Source: Citrus sinensis | Lineage: Eukaryota > Streptophyta > Magnoliopsida > Sapindales > Rutaceae | DNA: 64,000 nt | Direction: 5' to 3' | Assembly: GCF_022201045.2 (NCBI RefSeq) | Contig: NC_068562.1 | Span: 5,624,001-5,688,000, forward strand | Shown: positions 49,218-62,125 of the stretch, piece by piece | Layout of the letters: the number at the start of each line of letters is the position of its first letter | Position numbering within the stretch: the first letter of the stretch is position 1 | Position numbers and translations under genes: made by a program | Notes under the pieces: generated by a model | Seen by the model: the letters and a program-made list of their open reading frames with translations, nothing else | Database searches by the model: none | What the model was told of the DNA's origin: nothing

Positions 49218-52200
49218 GAACTTTCTGATTTAATTTATTTTGTTCCTCTTACTGCGATGTTAGTCTTTCGGTCAATATTTGGGGTTTAGATGAATGTTTG
49301 GATGTCTATCCGATGGATTAGATCGGGTCTAGTATGTATCTAAGGTGTTTGTTAAAATGTTTTCGAGGGTTTTTAATCTAATAGATAATTAGCCTTTTAA
49401 TATTTTTTTGTTCGCAGTCGTGATGGAATTGGTATGCCATGTGTTTGTTGAAATTACAATTGTTTGTTGCATTTGGGCAGTTGGAAAAATGTGTCTTGAA
49501 TTTTCATTTCCTGTGATTGATGATTAGGTACCCGCCCCAGCAGGCTTTGGATATTTTGCGAAATGTTGATATGGTTGATGAATTCTGTGATGCTTAGATT
49601 ACTGCTAGTAACATGTTTATTGATGAATTTGCTCGAGAATGAACTTGGGCCAACTTCATGTTAAATGCAATTAACATGTTTGGTATTGAGGTGTTGTGGT
49701 AAAAAAATTGTAATTATCAAATAAAAATTAATAATATGTAATAATTATAAATTTTAAATAATAATTTTAATAAAATTATTAAAAATATAATAGATTTTTT
49801 ATTATATAAATAAAAAATTATATTAACATAACTTATAAGATATAATAGTTACTATTTATTAAATATTTTAGTATTGTAATTTTTAAGTTATAGCTGTATA
49901 ATATCAATTTCAATTGCGCTTTAAGAGCAAAGCAAATGGTCTGTTGTTCACAGCTTGCACAGATATGAAAATCCCAACAACGCAAGCTAAAGGTAAAGTT
50001 TTGTAGTTTTGTTATCGATTTGGTCTACCATTCTTGGCTCTTAATTGCTTATAATTGGGCCTCTTTTTTTTTTTTTTTTGAATGTCTTACATGTATTGTC
50101 ATTGTGTTGTATCCCACATTCCATAATGTAAATTGCATTCTTTTTTAATACCAGTTCCAGAATTAAACACGCTGTTCTTCAGATTCCAACAAAATAAAAA
50201 AGTTTCATCCTTTGCCACTGCAGCCAGACAGTGAGGTGGCACACATTATTTTGTCCCAACAATCCCAATTTCCAAATTTTGCTCAAAGGGAAAGCCCCAC
50301 TTTTGTCTATGTGAGAAAAATTCTTCATAACACTAAAATAAATAGAAAAGTGCGTCTGGCATTTTTATATTAATATGTTGATATACACACCTAACTTTGA
50401 TCTTGGTGAGTAGTCCTTAGCTTACTACTTGTGTACATAGAATATCAATATGTTTTTGTATGGAAGTTCTTAAGTATATATCTAGCAACTGCAGTTTAGT
50501 CCAGAATGGTTAATTGTTGTGTGTACTATGGATCTAACCCAAATATACCTTATTAGTCAAACCAGAAGCAAGCAAGCAAGGACTTGTATTTTAACAGTTT
50601 GTTCGGACCTTTCCCTAACCTTTGATTTTTCACTGTACACATATTTTCCCCCTCAATAGTAAATTTCCCATTTGTGGCTAATTTAAACAATTCAGTTTGC
50701 TCCACAGCCAGTACTGCTTCAATAATAAAAAAATAGGAAAAATCCAAAAACATTTTTTCATCTTGTCATTTTCTGGGACATACGCGTGGAAAGGAAAAGG
50801 CAGAGGACATGAGTGGAGAAACCCAGGCTAGAAAGCAAAAACCAACACCATGTTATTTATAACAACACAGTCACCTTTTGCCTAAATGTCCATCCAGAGG
50901 AGCCCCCCATCATTTCTCTCTCGCTCATGTGCTATGTGTAATTATGTATGATGGTTTATTTACAAAACACGACATGAAAATAAAATCTAGTGTTAGTGTG
51001 TGGTGGTGGTGGATCTTTAAAAAGCAACTCCCTTTCACTTTAGGGTCCCAGTCTCAGAAAGGTTCACAAAAAATAAAAGAATCTTACATAATTAAATAAA
51101 ATTAATTAGTTTGCCTGAACAGATGTAAATTGGAATTGTATGGATCAGACTGTACACTATCTAATGGCCAAATGATTAGATGATGGAGGGGGTTTGTAGT
51201 TTATGTGCGATCGTACGGAAGTTTCTCATCCCAGCTATATCTCTAGACCATAAAAAATAAAAAAAGAAAGAAAAGAAGGAACAAAGAAGAAGCTGATGAT
51301 CCTAACTATGCGCAAAAAGGGACTCCAATTATGTGAAGATATTTTTTTTAATTGATTTAAAATTATTTGAAATTTACTAAAAAAATTAAAAAGTGTATCA
51401 TATATTAAGATTTCATAATTATAAGATAATAAGAATATGATTTTATAATGATATTAAAGAAGTGTGGAAATCATTAGTCAATTTCATATTTTTCATATTG
51501 TATGAAACTGGGTTGTGTCACTTATTATATTGATTATGCGTTGGTTGGGCCTATATGCACTCTAAAATTTAATTTAAACACTCTATTATTTTGTACACTC
51601 ATGTACTAATTTTAAAAAATTAAGTTTTACTTTGTATACTCTTTAAAATTCTAAAAAGATTCTTACTAAGACTATTTAAATTAATTAACTTTCTTTACTC
51701 AAAACCCCAACAAAAACTATTCAGTATGCCCAATTTCAAGAGATTAACAATTTTTTACAACAACATAATTGAGTCAAGTTGTAAAAATTAGTTAACAAAA
51801 ATTTAGTTATTATTATTTTTTGTTTATTTATGTAGAATAAGAAGACGGAGAAGAAGAGAAAGAAGAGGTCAAAAGCAAAAACCGAAAAAAAAAAATGGAT
51901 GCTTTACAGTACTTTTATTTACTTTATTTTTGAACAACTAAAAGTAATGAGTGCAAAATTTATTTTATTTATGGAAAAATAAAATAAAAATAATGATTTT
52001 AACATTATTCATATAAGTATTGGTTAACCCGTTGGAAATAAAAATTTTAAGGTTTAAAATATGATAATTGTGTACATTTAATAATGAGTGTGCTATATAA
52101 GTGTTCAAAGTAATTATATAATGTTTACTTATAATAAATTATCCTTAATAATAATTCATATGATGGGTATTTGTGTAGTAAAATATTTATTGAAATTAGA

Positions 52201-52733
52201 GTATTTAGAACAATTTTCAAAGTACATTTATTATACTATTTTTCACTATTACAAACCGTTGCAGCTGAGGCTGGAAACTTGGAATCGTGATTGATCTTGA
52301 GTTGGAGATTCAAATCAAGCGATAAGCACAATTGGCCGGCAATCCGGCATGCTAAATTTTCAACCAAAACTCCATATATTTGTGTGCCAAATTTCGTATT
52401 TTCAATGGTTAAGCAAACGGTCAAACAATATTTTTTTGATAGAATGCAACAATACATCATTAGTAAGTAAATGAAACATTGCATGCTCTCAATTCGAGTC
52501 TTAATCGAGTGTATTATTTTATTTTATCTTCAAACAAGAAGTTGACTTCTGTTTTGTAGAAAATAATTCAATTAACAAACCAAAAAAAAAACCCTTAGTA
52601 GGTGTCCCACTAATGCAAAAGATTTTTAATTTGTTTTAAGAAAGAAAAAGCCTCTGTTTAAAATATAACGGCTACTCTCTAACTCGATTTAAAAAAAAAA
52701 AAAATAAGAAAGAAAATGTTCTGATCATCTCTC
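49218..52733. other. Intergenic, no gene recognised
   Basis: The H3 3' region occupies roughly the first 200 bases. The remainder is AT-rich with poly-T (about 50067-50080), poly-A and short open frames lacking family features. I see no MITE with clear ends. Confidence 0.45.
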
Positions 52734-52740
52734 TATAAAA
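52734..52740 (+). promoter_or_regulatory. TATA box of the MIZ1-like gene
   Basis: TATAAAA, 60 bases before the ATG, in the context CTCTCTATAAAAACAC. The short distance predicts a 5' leader of only about 30 bases. Confidence 0.65.
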
Positions 52741-52799
52741 ACACTAAACCACCTTCAACAACCTAATAAGCCTCTCACATTCTCTCTACCTATAAGAGC

Positions 52800-53528
52800 A
52801 TGACCATGTCTTATTCGAGCATGGGTGGCACCGGTGTCAGTGTCACCACCGTTGAGTGCCAAAAACAAGTCCGGTCATGGAGGCTTCTGCGTAATCTCAT
52901 GGAGTTACTCATTCCAAGCTGCAATTGCAGTACTACTACTTTCAATGTTGAAGAAAACGGATTCAAAACCAAGCAAGAAAACTACATTTGTTATCGACAG
53001 CCCAGCTTCAATTCCAGTTCCTCATCCTCATCAAACACCATCACCGGCACCATCTTCGGATACCGCCGCGGAAAGGTCCGGTTCTGTATCCAAACAAACT
53101 CCAAATCCACGAACCCTACTCTCCTTATTGACCTTGCACTTCCCACCACCATTCTAGCCAGAGAAATGCAAGGTGGGATTTTGCGTATAGCATTAGAAAG
53201 CACAACTTTCGGCCTCGGCGGGAATTCTCATCAGCCACTTATTTCGACGCCGGTGTGGATGATGTATTGTAATGGGAGGAAAGTTGGATACGCGGTTAAG
53301 CGTAAAGTATCCAAGGCTGATATGGACTTGTTGAGGCTCATGGACTCAGTTGTGGTTGGCGCTGGTGTTATCAGGGGGAAGCAACTTGATCGTGACGATG
53401 AACTTATGTACCTAAGAGCAAATTTTAAGCGGGTTGCTGGCTCTTCGGATTCTGAATCTTATCATTTGATCGACCCTGATGGTAATATCGGTCAGGAGCT
53501 CAGTGTTTTCCTTTTTCGTTCTCGTTGA
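52800..53528 (+). CDS. MIZU-KUSSEI 1-like protein (DUF617 / MIZ domain)
   Basis: A single exon of 242 aa. The N-terminal 75 residues are variable and end in a serine run. The conserved domain covers about 78-240, from GTIFGYRRGKVRFCIQ through LIDLALPTTILAREMQGG, RIALES, WMMYCNGRKVGYAVKR and GAGVI to the terminal GNIGQELSVFLFR. All these blocks are diagnostic for the land-plant MIZ1 family. MIZ1 itself acts at the ER in root hydrotropism and calcium signalling. Paralogues of this shorter type are uncharacterised, so only family membership is claimed. An alternative in-frame ATG six bases downstream (52806) is equally possible as the start. Confidence 0.9.
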   Translation: MTMSYSSMGGTGVSVTTVECQKQVRSWRLLRNLMELLIPSCNCSTTTFNVEENGFKTKQENYICYRQPSFNSSSSSSSNTITGTIFGYRRGKVRFCIQTNSKSTNPTLLIDLALPTTILAREMQGGILRIALESTTFGLGGNSHQPLISTPVWMMYCNGRKVGYAVKRKVSKADMDLLRLMDSVVVGAGVIRGKQLDRDDELMYLRANFKRVAGSSDSESYHLIDPDGNIGQELSVFLFRSR

Positions 53529-54419
53529 CCCTATTGTTATAGTTAATTTGCTTCTAATTCATCATACATGGAGTGTGCATGTGCGAAAAAATTCGTTGGT
53601 GACACAATATACGACTTGGGGGTGTTTTATTATAAACCCATTTTATGTCCCCTTCTTTTTTAGCTATGCTTGGGAGCATAGCTTTTATTGTATCACCAAG
53701 ATTCTTTTCAGTTAATCACTGGGTCGACTTCTCGAAGACTTTTGTACTTTGGAAATAATATAGTTTGAAGTGAATGTTTTCCTGACTTGCTGAGAAGCTT
53801 GATTCTTTCTTACTTGCCGTTGAATGATCGTAATGTTGATATTTTGTGTTGATCTGATCAGTACTTGAGTTGTTTTATTCATTAATTTGCGTAAAGTTAT
53901 GTCGAGATCAGAGACACGCACGCATGTGTACTTGTTCCACCAAAGAAAACGAAAGCTAATTCATCTTCATATGATAAGAAGAACAATAATTGTACGTGCA
54001 CGTGCCACGTAGTGGGCTGGCTGTGGCCGTCCCCATGTTTCACACCCACCGACTCAGCGAAGTGGAGTTTTAACAAGCCGTCCAAACAATATTGGAAAGA
54101 TTGCCATTAAATTTTTTCGGCTAACAACATATATATAAATTATCAGGGTTTCATATTTTATTGAAGTCACGAAACCTTCTTAGAAAATTACTATATGTAC
54201 ATATATATAATGTTTTTGACATCATCTGTTTTATGACAATTAATTGTAGGATAGGAATATATATATATATTAGTTTTCAGGTCCGGAATATTAAAGTGCG
54301 GGAAAAGTTTGAGAAAGTTTTAAAACCGCGAAGTTTTAAAGGCTTAAAACTTAAAACGTTTAAACTGCATGATTTATGTGTTTTTCCGAACGATCCCACA
54401 CTTTAATATTTTGGATTGG

Positions 54420-54421
<2 letters not shown>

Positions 54422-54455
<34 letters not shown>
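54422..54455. repeat. AT microsatellite
   Basis: About 16 uninterrupted AT repeats, likely polymorphic in length. Confidence 0.95.
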
Positions 54456-54459
<4 letters not shown>

Positions 54460-55455
54460 TGAAGTAGGCAGCGTATGTAATATGTACGTATTTCACTTGT
54501 AAGGTCCCAGATGTAGTTGCTGAGAAGGAATGACTCCTTGTGCCAAATCCGACACCGTCGACGTCGAGACATATTTCTTTCATTATATCCGAGGTACCTG
54601 TGAGCGAGCATACATTTATTTATTTTTAAATGTTGAACTTCAGTAGGTGGGTCTTTCTTTGCCTTTAAAAATAAAATGAACATAATCCTATAATTGCATG
54701 AGCTGTGATTGATTCCTTGTGTCGTTTCGCAAGAAATGGACAACAGAGCGTATGCAATACTGGAGGGCGCACATGGAACGTGGATAATCGCTGATCCAAA
54801 TTTTAATTTATCCTCATGTGTTTATGTACATACGATTTTCATTTTTCATTTGTTAAAATGACTAAAATGATTACGCTACCGGAGACTATTAATGCCCTCT
54901 TGTAATGTTACCGTCACGAGGATAAGGTCGAAGGCCTGTAAATAGTGTTAAAAATAATAGCAGTAGTAGACAGAAACTTGAAACATGTATCGAATACGCT
55001 TTTTTTAAAGTGTTATTTGTCCCCTTTAGATAGAGATTATTTATGGGTTTATCGGTAAATCGCTTCCAGGACATGACAAATTTTTAATGTGAATCTATAC
55101 CAAGCCAAAATAAAGAATTCACTAAGAAAATATAAACACTTTATATCTAACAAATTTTATGGCGTTGTAGAAAATTGACAAAGACGTGAATTGTTGTAAG
55201 AAAAATAGACAATAAATTTTATTTTTTATTTTTTAAAATTAGATTATATTTAAAAGTCATCTCCCTTGTTCTTATATAGACTTTTAAAAACCGATACACC
55301 ACCAAATTTTGTAATGTTTCATAAGTGATTCGTTATAACTTTTCATAATTAAATTTTTATTCTTATTTGATCAAAACCCGTACATCCTATTACTCTAATT
55401 GAGTGATCCCAACACACCTCGCTAATATGACTACAAGACAACTGACTATTTTTTT

Positions 55456-55479
55456 GGGGGGGGAGGGGGGGGGGGAGGG
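55456..55479 (+). repeat. Long G-tract, potential G-quadruplex
   Basis: Runs of 8, 11 and 3 G separated by single A, directly preceded by a T7 tract. A four-tract quadruplex can be drawn within it. It lies about 1.5 kb upstream of the PH1-like start. Confidence 0.85.
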
Positions 55480-56936
55480 ATTGACCTTTGAGTGCTCTTG
55501 AATTATACGAATATGACTTCCAAAAGAAAGAAAAAAGAATTATATGAAAGTGGGTGTATTAAATAATAAAAGTACATTTAAATTCATTATCCTTAAGTTG
55601 GTAAGGATCATCTGGAAATTGGAAAATATGATTAATAATAAGCACGGTTAAAGCTTAAAGGCCCCCCCTTCTGTACGATCACAGGAATGTCCTATATATG
55701 TTTCCGATTAGATTGAAATTATTCCTTCTCAAGAAAAGAGAAAGAAAAAATGATTGAAATTATTCAAACAGAATTACATAACAAGCACTTGGTAGTTGGT
55801 AAGTTATTTTGCCTTCAGCCTTCTCAATTCTTTGTGAATTATAAAGTCACAAATGTTGGTTGCATGGACCTACTTGTCGGGCATATTTGTTTTGTTTGTC
55901 GTCACTATAAAAGCGGGAATGATACAAATTTGTTAATTCGAGGACCACAAATAGCCCCAACAGTATTCGAAAATCAATATAATTAGTCGACATTTAACCG
56001 AAATTAGACTAGACGGTAGACAGCGCCAAACATGGACCCAGCGACGGAGCCGATTTTTGAGTTTTGGAGAGGCGAAGATATAAGAATATAAGACATCCTA
56101 GCCTTTACTTTTTAATCTTCATAATAAATTATGATTCACATTATCTGAGATCAAATAAAATTAATTTTAACTTAACTACCGTTATAGTATCATTTCTAGT
56201 CGAGTTTATTTGATAGTATAGTAACTATATACGCTTTAAGATGAAATGTTAGGGTCTCTATGCTATCGCTAGTAGGTATTGAATAAAATTCTCTAATGTT
56301 GGTGATTTAATTTAATAGATTTCAGTAACTATAAGACTGAACTTGATTGATCACTATAAAATTCTTATTACAACATATCGTCTTTTTTTTTTAAGAAAGA
56401 AATTATATTAAGTAAATTTATAAAAAGAGGGTAAATTAAGTGTATTATTTATGTATACTAAATGATATTATTTATGCTAAATAATGTATCACCATTCAAC
56501 CATTACCATCTATTTGGTAGTAATGGATTTTTTATGTTCTGTAATCGATGAGATATTAATTAACATCAAGTGAAAGTGCCACGTTATAAGCATAAATCAC
56601 TAGTATTTTTAATATTTAAAAAAAAAAAAGTGAACCGGGTCTGAAGAAGCTGGGGCTGGGCTGACTGGAGAAGTGTGACCAACGCTTTTTGCCTCTTCAG
56701 GCTTTCAAACCTAACGGTCATTTGAGGTTCGGTAGTTGAACTCAAGTGATAATATTTCTCAAGTTGAGGATTACTCATTCAATAAAACAATTTCTTCACA
56801 AGTTCTCTCTACCTTCTATTCAAACCCTCAACCGCCAAATGAAGTGGTTCCTCTCTTCCCTTTTCATATATGTCTTCATCTACCTCTACCTCTTCTTCTT
56901 CAGAGTTCACAATCACAGCTAAATTGTTCTCATGTT

Positions 56937-59900
56937 ATGGGAGGACTCAAAATCTTCTCCATTTTCACTTCAAGAAATGTTAATCACACCAACAATAATC
57001 ACCTCTTGCCTTCCTCCAATAATCCCAGTCACCAAAATCTAATCAGGAATGATCATAGTAACAGTACCAACGACAAAGACGATGCGTCCCGTAATCCTAT
57101 CTTTAACTTTTTGCAGCGCTTTATGTCTGGAGGTATGTTTCTTTTATTGTCATTGTTATTGTTTATTGGACATTAATAATTTGGTTTACGGAGATTTTGT
57201 TTGAGTCGGGTTTTTTTTTTTTTTTTTTTTGGTTTGAGATGTTTAGCCAAAGTTGACGGAGGGTCTAGAACTGAAGAGGAAGAGAAGGTTTACTCATGGT
57301 TATACAAGTTCGCGCAGTCGCAAAGAGATTTGGTTTTTGAATATGTTCGATCCACTGAAAGAGGTGAGTATGATCTTTGCTAGCTAGGGTCTATTTGGAA
57401 AAAAAAAAGGTTGTAGTTATAAAATAAAAGTTATTATTATTTTTTGAATAATAAAATAAAAGTTATTAGTATTGGGATAAATATGACTTTAAATGTTAAT
57501 ATTAATAAAAAATGATAATTTTTCATCATACAAGCTTGAGATAAAATTTATTGAGCTTTCAAATTACAATAGAGAGTGTTTGTCAGACACTTCAATATCA
57601 GTAGGATTCTTTAAGTGAAGAGTTAACAAAAATGAGAAGAACTAGCAATTTGACATAATTGATGAAATGTTTGTCGATCAGATATCACTTTGGTTTAACC
57701 AGAACTATTGCTCAATTCAAATCCAGAAAACATTTAATAATATAATACTTTTCTATGGCATAAATGAATGGAAGTATTTGGATGAAAATTCTTTCATCTC
57801 CAGTACCGGAGATTTAGTAGTCCAGCTCTTATAAAACAAAATCTACATCAAAAGCCAGAGTCGATCAAGAAACATTAATTCATATGTTTCTTTCCTCTTA
57901 GGATCAAATATTATTAAAGCACTGCTGGGAAATTGTAGAATTCCTAATTTCTTGCTTCTTTAGGAGGCTCCTTGACAATCTAGCTGGGTTATTGAAGCTA
58001 TCAATTGTGTTAAAGCAATTGGCAGATCCTCCTGTGTAAAGTTTACACCTCTATACTTTTTTTTCTTGCTTCCTTCCGGATCTGCTAACAGCCAGGCCCT
58101 GAAATCAGACTCAATTGACAGTTTGAGATTCTTGTTACATATTGAAGTGCATTACTAATATTGCTGTCACAAGTGTTGGTTGAGTTGTTTGGCAGACATT
58201 GACTTATTTGTCAGCTGTACAAGCCCCCCAAAATATTTCCTAAATCAAAAGACACATTCGTATTCCTTTTGGTCGTTAAGTGATTTGTTAATCATATTCC
58301 TTTCTGGCTTAGAACTGGCCTTCTCCTTTCTCTTCCCCAGCTGTTTCAACTACGGGGTAAAGGAGTAATTAGTCTAAAACTTGGTAATCCAGCCTAAGTG
58401 TTCGTTTCTATATGAGATAACCCCGATCATTTCCTTTTGCATTGTGCAGGCCTGAGCTTCAAGGAAGCTGAGAGACGATTAAAAGAAAATGGCCCAAATG
58501 TGCCTCTCCAATATACATTTCCAAGCTGGTGGCATTTTCTGTGGAATGCAATTTTTCATCCTTTTAATATCATTCTCATTGTCTTGTCTGCTCTCTCATA
58601 TGTAACCAGTGACAGTCCAAATGGATGCATCATGCTGGCACTGGTTCTTATTAGTGTTTGCCTCCGCTTCTACCAGGTATTTCTCGCTCAATTCGTTGAC
58701 TCGAACCAGGGTTTTACATTTACATATCTAGAATCTTGCCCTTACAAATGTTTTGCGTACCTTTCAAGGAATATGGCAGTTCAAAAGCGGCCATGAAGCT
58801 TTCAGAGTTTGTAAGATGCCCTATTAAGGTCCAAAGATGTGCAGGTAGAGTTGTTCAGTCAGAATTAATAGTTCAAGTTGATCAGAGGGATGTTGTTCCT
58901 GGTGATATTGTTATTTTTGAACCTGGGGACCTTTTTCCTGGTGATGTGAGATTACTGACTTCGAAACACCTGGTAGTAAGGTATAGAACCTCAAACCTCG
59001 CCTTATTTAATGCATTAGGTTTGTGAGTTTCTTTCATGCCAATGCCATTTCACCCTTTTCTAATATAACGGATTATAGAATAACTTATCGCATTTTGCTT
59101 CTTGAACAGCCAATCCTCGTTAACAGGGGAGTCTTGGACAGCTGAAAAGACAGCAGACATCAGAGAAGATCATTGCACTCCTTTGTTAGATTTGAAGAAT
59201 ATCTGCTTCATGGTAGGTATATTCATTCATATGATTGTGCTGCTTGCCGTGAAAGTTCCAAAGATTTTTCATCAGCCTGATCTGCCAAGAAAAAAGGGCT
59301 AGGTGTTTGGTCATAATCTTTGGAATATTCAGGTCGAATATTTGAAATAATAAAATCATATGGTGGCTCCTCATTAGGTCCTTCATTGTTTCTCATCCCT
59401 TAATCCCCCCTCTCTCTCACATGTAAGATTTTAACCTTAACCCCAGCCCTTGATTTAATGTCTGCTAAGTAAAAATACTGAGACATATTCGTGTTTTGAC
59501 TATATCTCAGGGCACAAATGTTGTATCGGGTAGTGGAACTGGTCTAGTTGTTTCCACGGGATCCAAGACCTATACGAGCACCATGTTCTCAACTATTGGA
59601 AAGCAGAAACCACCAGATGACTTTGAGAAAGGAGTCCGAAGGATATCTTTTGTGCTTATCTGTGTTATGCTAATAGTAGCTACGATCATCATATTGATTG
59701 ATTATTTTACATCTAAAAATCTAAGTGAGAGTATTCTTTTTGGAATCTCCGTTGCATGCGCACTCACTCCTCAGATGTTTCCCCTCATTGTTAACACAAG
59801 TCTTGCTAAAGGAGCACTTGCTATGGCCAGAGACAGATGTGTCGTCAAAAGCTTAGGTGCCATAAGAGACATGGGAACTATGTAAGTTTAATTTTTCTTT

Positions 59901-62125
59901 GCTAATACTAATATCAATGCATATGTCTTCAATACAGAAAGAGGAATATCTACAGTAGAAACAAAACAAATTTTGTTAACTTTGCATTCTAAGAGTTCTT
60001 GTCAAAATTGAATATTTTAAATGATTGTCATTTGCTTTGTTACTTCTGTTACAGGGATATCCTATGCATAGACAAAACAGGTACGCTCACCATGGACCGT
60101 GCAATCATGGTTAATCACCTTGACAGCTGGGGATTCCCAAAAGAAAATGTCCTACGTTTTGCATTTCTGAATTCTTACTACAAGACTGATCAGAAGTATC
60201 CTCTGGATGATGCAATATTGGCATATGTATATACAAATGGCTACAGGTTCCAGGCATCCAAATGGAAGAAGCTAGATGAGATCCCTTTCGATTTTGTACG
60301 AAGAAAAGTTTCAGTTATCTTGGAAACAGAATCAATTACAGAAGATAGAAGTAGCCAATTCAGTGGTAGATTCGTGATAACAAAAGGGGCATTAGAAGAA
60401 GTAATCAAAGTTTGCTCTTTTGTTGAGCACATGGATAGTGGTCCAATCACCAGTTTCACTTCAGAAGAGCAGAAGAGGATTTTAAATTTGGGGGAAGAAC
60501 TTAGCAATGAGGGATTAAGGGTTATAGGAGTTGCAGTAAAGAGGCTGCTACCAGTAAGTTCAGATTTTTTAGAGTTTCCATTTTTCGATGTCAACTATTT
60601 GTTCCATCTATTTACCTATTATAACTTTCATGTTCTATTATTTAGTTTAGTGCAAGTTGAAGCAATGCAGAACCATTACAAAAGCACTTTATTCACGACT
60701 GATTTTTAATCCTTTATTTGTTGTTCACAGAGTGTTTTCTATAAATAGAATGTTAGTACTTCCCAAGCACTTGCTTTTTAATTTCATATTCTCTATTTTT
60801 CTCCTTTTCATTTCATTTTTAGCATCTATTACTCATAAGATCTTCCAAAGAATTTCAACTCAATATGTTGGAGCCTGGAAGGGGCTGCATAATTGGTTTC
60901 AGGGTCAAACCAAACCAGAACTACAGAATTACATTCCCTTGCTTTTCTTACATCAGAGTTTTGTAACATGTTGCAGCCGAAAAGTGCTCAAAGCAACAGA
61001 AACGATGGTCCAATTGAGTCGGACATGGTGTTCCTAGGTCTCATAACATTCTATGACCCTCCTAAGGACTCCGCAAAGCAAGCTCTGTGGCGGCTAGCTA
61101 AGAAGGGAGTAAAAGCAAAACTGTTAACAGGTGACTCACTCTCGCTGGCAATTAAAATCTGCCATGAAGTTGGTATCAGAACCACCCACGTAAGTACAGG
61201 ACCAGACCTTGAGTTACTCAGCCAAGAATCCTTCCATGAAAGAGTTAAAAGAGCGACAGTACTGGCTAGGCTCACTCCAACTCAGAAACTCCGGGTAGTA
61301 CAGTCCTTGCAATCGGTTGGTAAGCACGTTGTTGGGTTCTTGGGAGATGGAATAAATGATTCACTTGCACTGGATGCCGCCAATGTTGGTATATCAGTTG
61401 ATTCTGGGGCATCAGTTGCTAAAGACTTAGCTGATATTATCTTACTTGAGAAAGATCTGAACGTGCTTGTTGCTGGAGTTGAGCGGGGCCGTGTCACCTT
61501 TGGTAACACAATGAAATACATAAAGATGTCAATTATTGCTAATCTAGGAGGCGTTCTTTCACTTCTTATTGCAACCATGTTCCTGAAAACCGATCCATTG
61601 ACTCCAAAGCAGCTCCTAACACAGAATTTCTTATATAGCGTTGGTCAAATTGCGATACCATGGGACAAAATGGAAGGAGATTATGTAAAAACGCCGCAGA
61701 TATGGTCAGAGAATGGCTTACCGCTGTTCATTTTGTTCAATGGTCCGGTGTGCATTCTCTGTGATGTAACGGCACTTTTTTTCCTCTGGTTCTATTACGA
61801 GGCTTACAACCAAATGAATGTCGTGTTCTTCCGTTCTGCGTGGTTTGTTGAAGGGTTACTCATGCAAACGTTGATTATCCACCTCATCCGAACTGAGAAG
61901 ATCCCTTTTATTCAGGAGGTTGCTTCATGGCCAGTACTTTCATCTACACTTGTGATTTCTGCTATTGGAATTGCAATTCCTTTCACTGCAATTGGAGATG
62001 TCATGGGATTCACAGAGCTCCCATTGACATATTTTGGGTTTTTGCTTTTGCTTTTTATAGGATATTTTACAGTTGGCCAGTTGGTCAAAAGAATTTACAT
62101 TTTGATTTACAAAAAATGGCTTTAG
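56937..62125 (+). CDS. PH1: P3B-type ATPase, MgtA-like, vacuolar acidification pump subunit PH1
   Basis: Predicted exons are 56937-57132, 57247-57363, 58450-58676, 58769-58980, 59110-59212, 59511-59881, 60055-60553 and 60977-62125. All are GT-AG, phases agree, and the product is 957 aa. Order: polar N-terminus; cation-ATPase N domain (about 75-125); two helices; actuator domain with TGES (256-259); two helices with ALTPQMFPLIV; phosphorylation site DKTGT (D415); nucleotide domain; TGD (626-628); hinge GDGIND (698-703); six C-terminal helices. It resembles bacterial Mg2+ ATPases (MgtA) rather than plant H+ or Ca2+ pumps, which matches petunia PH1. There PH1 binds the P3A pump PH5 at the tonoplast and boosts proton pumping, and the citrus orthologue is tied to fruit acidity. 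After the hinge the sequence is SLAL, where most P-type ATPases have xPAL. The start is uncertain: the frame is open upstream to an ATG at 56736. Confidence 0.92.
57211..57232 (+). repeat. T22 tract before the exon 2 acceptor of PH1-like gene
   Basis: An uninterrupted T run about 15 bases before the AG at 57245-57246, inside a short 114-bp intron. It serves as an unusually long polypyrimidine/U-rich tract and is likely length-variable. Confidence 0.85.

Larger units (their letters stand above)
53529..56936. other. Intergenic; microsatellite, G-run and a possible small MITE, no gene recognised
   Basis: Between the MIZ1-like and PH1-like genes. 54271-54427 may be a small MITE: AATATTAAAGTGCGGG on the left is repeated inverted as AATATTAAAGTGTGGG, and AT repeats lie outside both ends. 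The AT microsatellite is 54422-54455 and a long G-run is at 55456-55479. About 56736-56936 is in frame with the PH1-like exon 1 and may be 5' leader or coding. Confidence 0.5.

Noticed and set aside
55750-55986. 78-codon open frame upstream of the PH1-like gene
   Set aside because: No domain, poor start context and no sign of conservation; probably chance.
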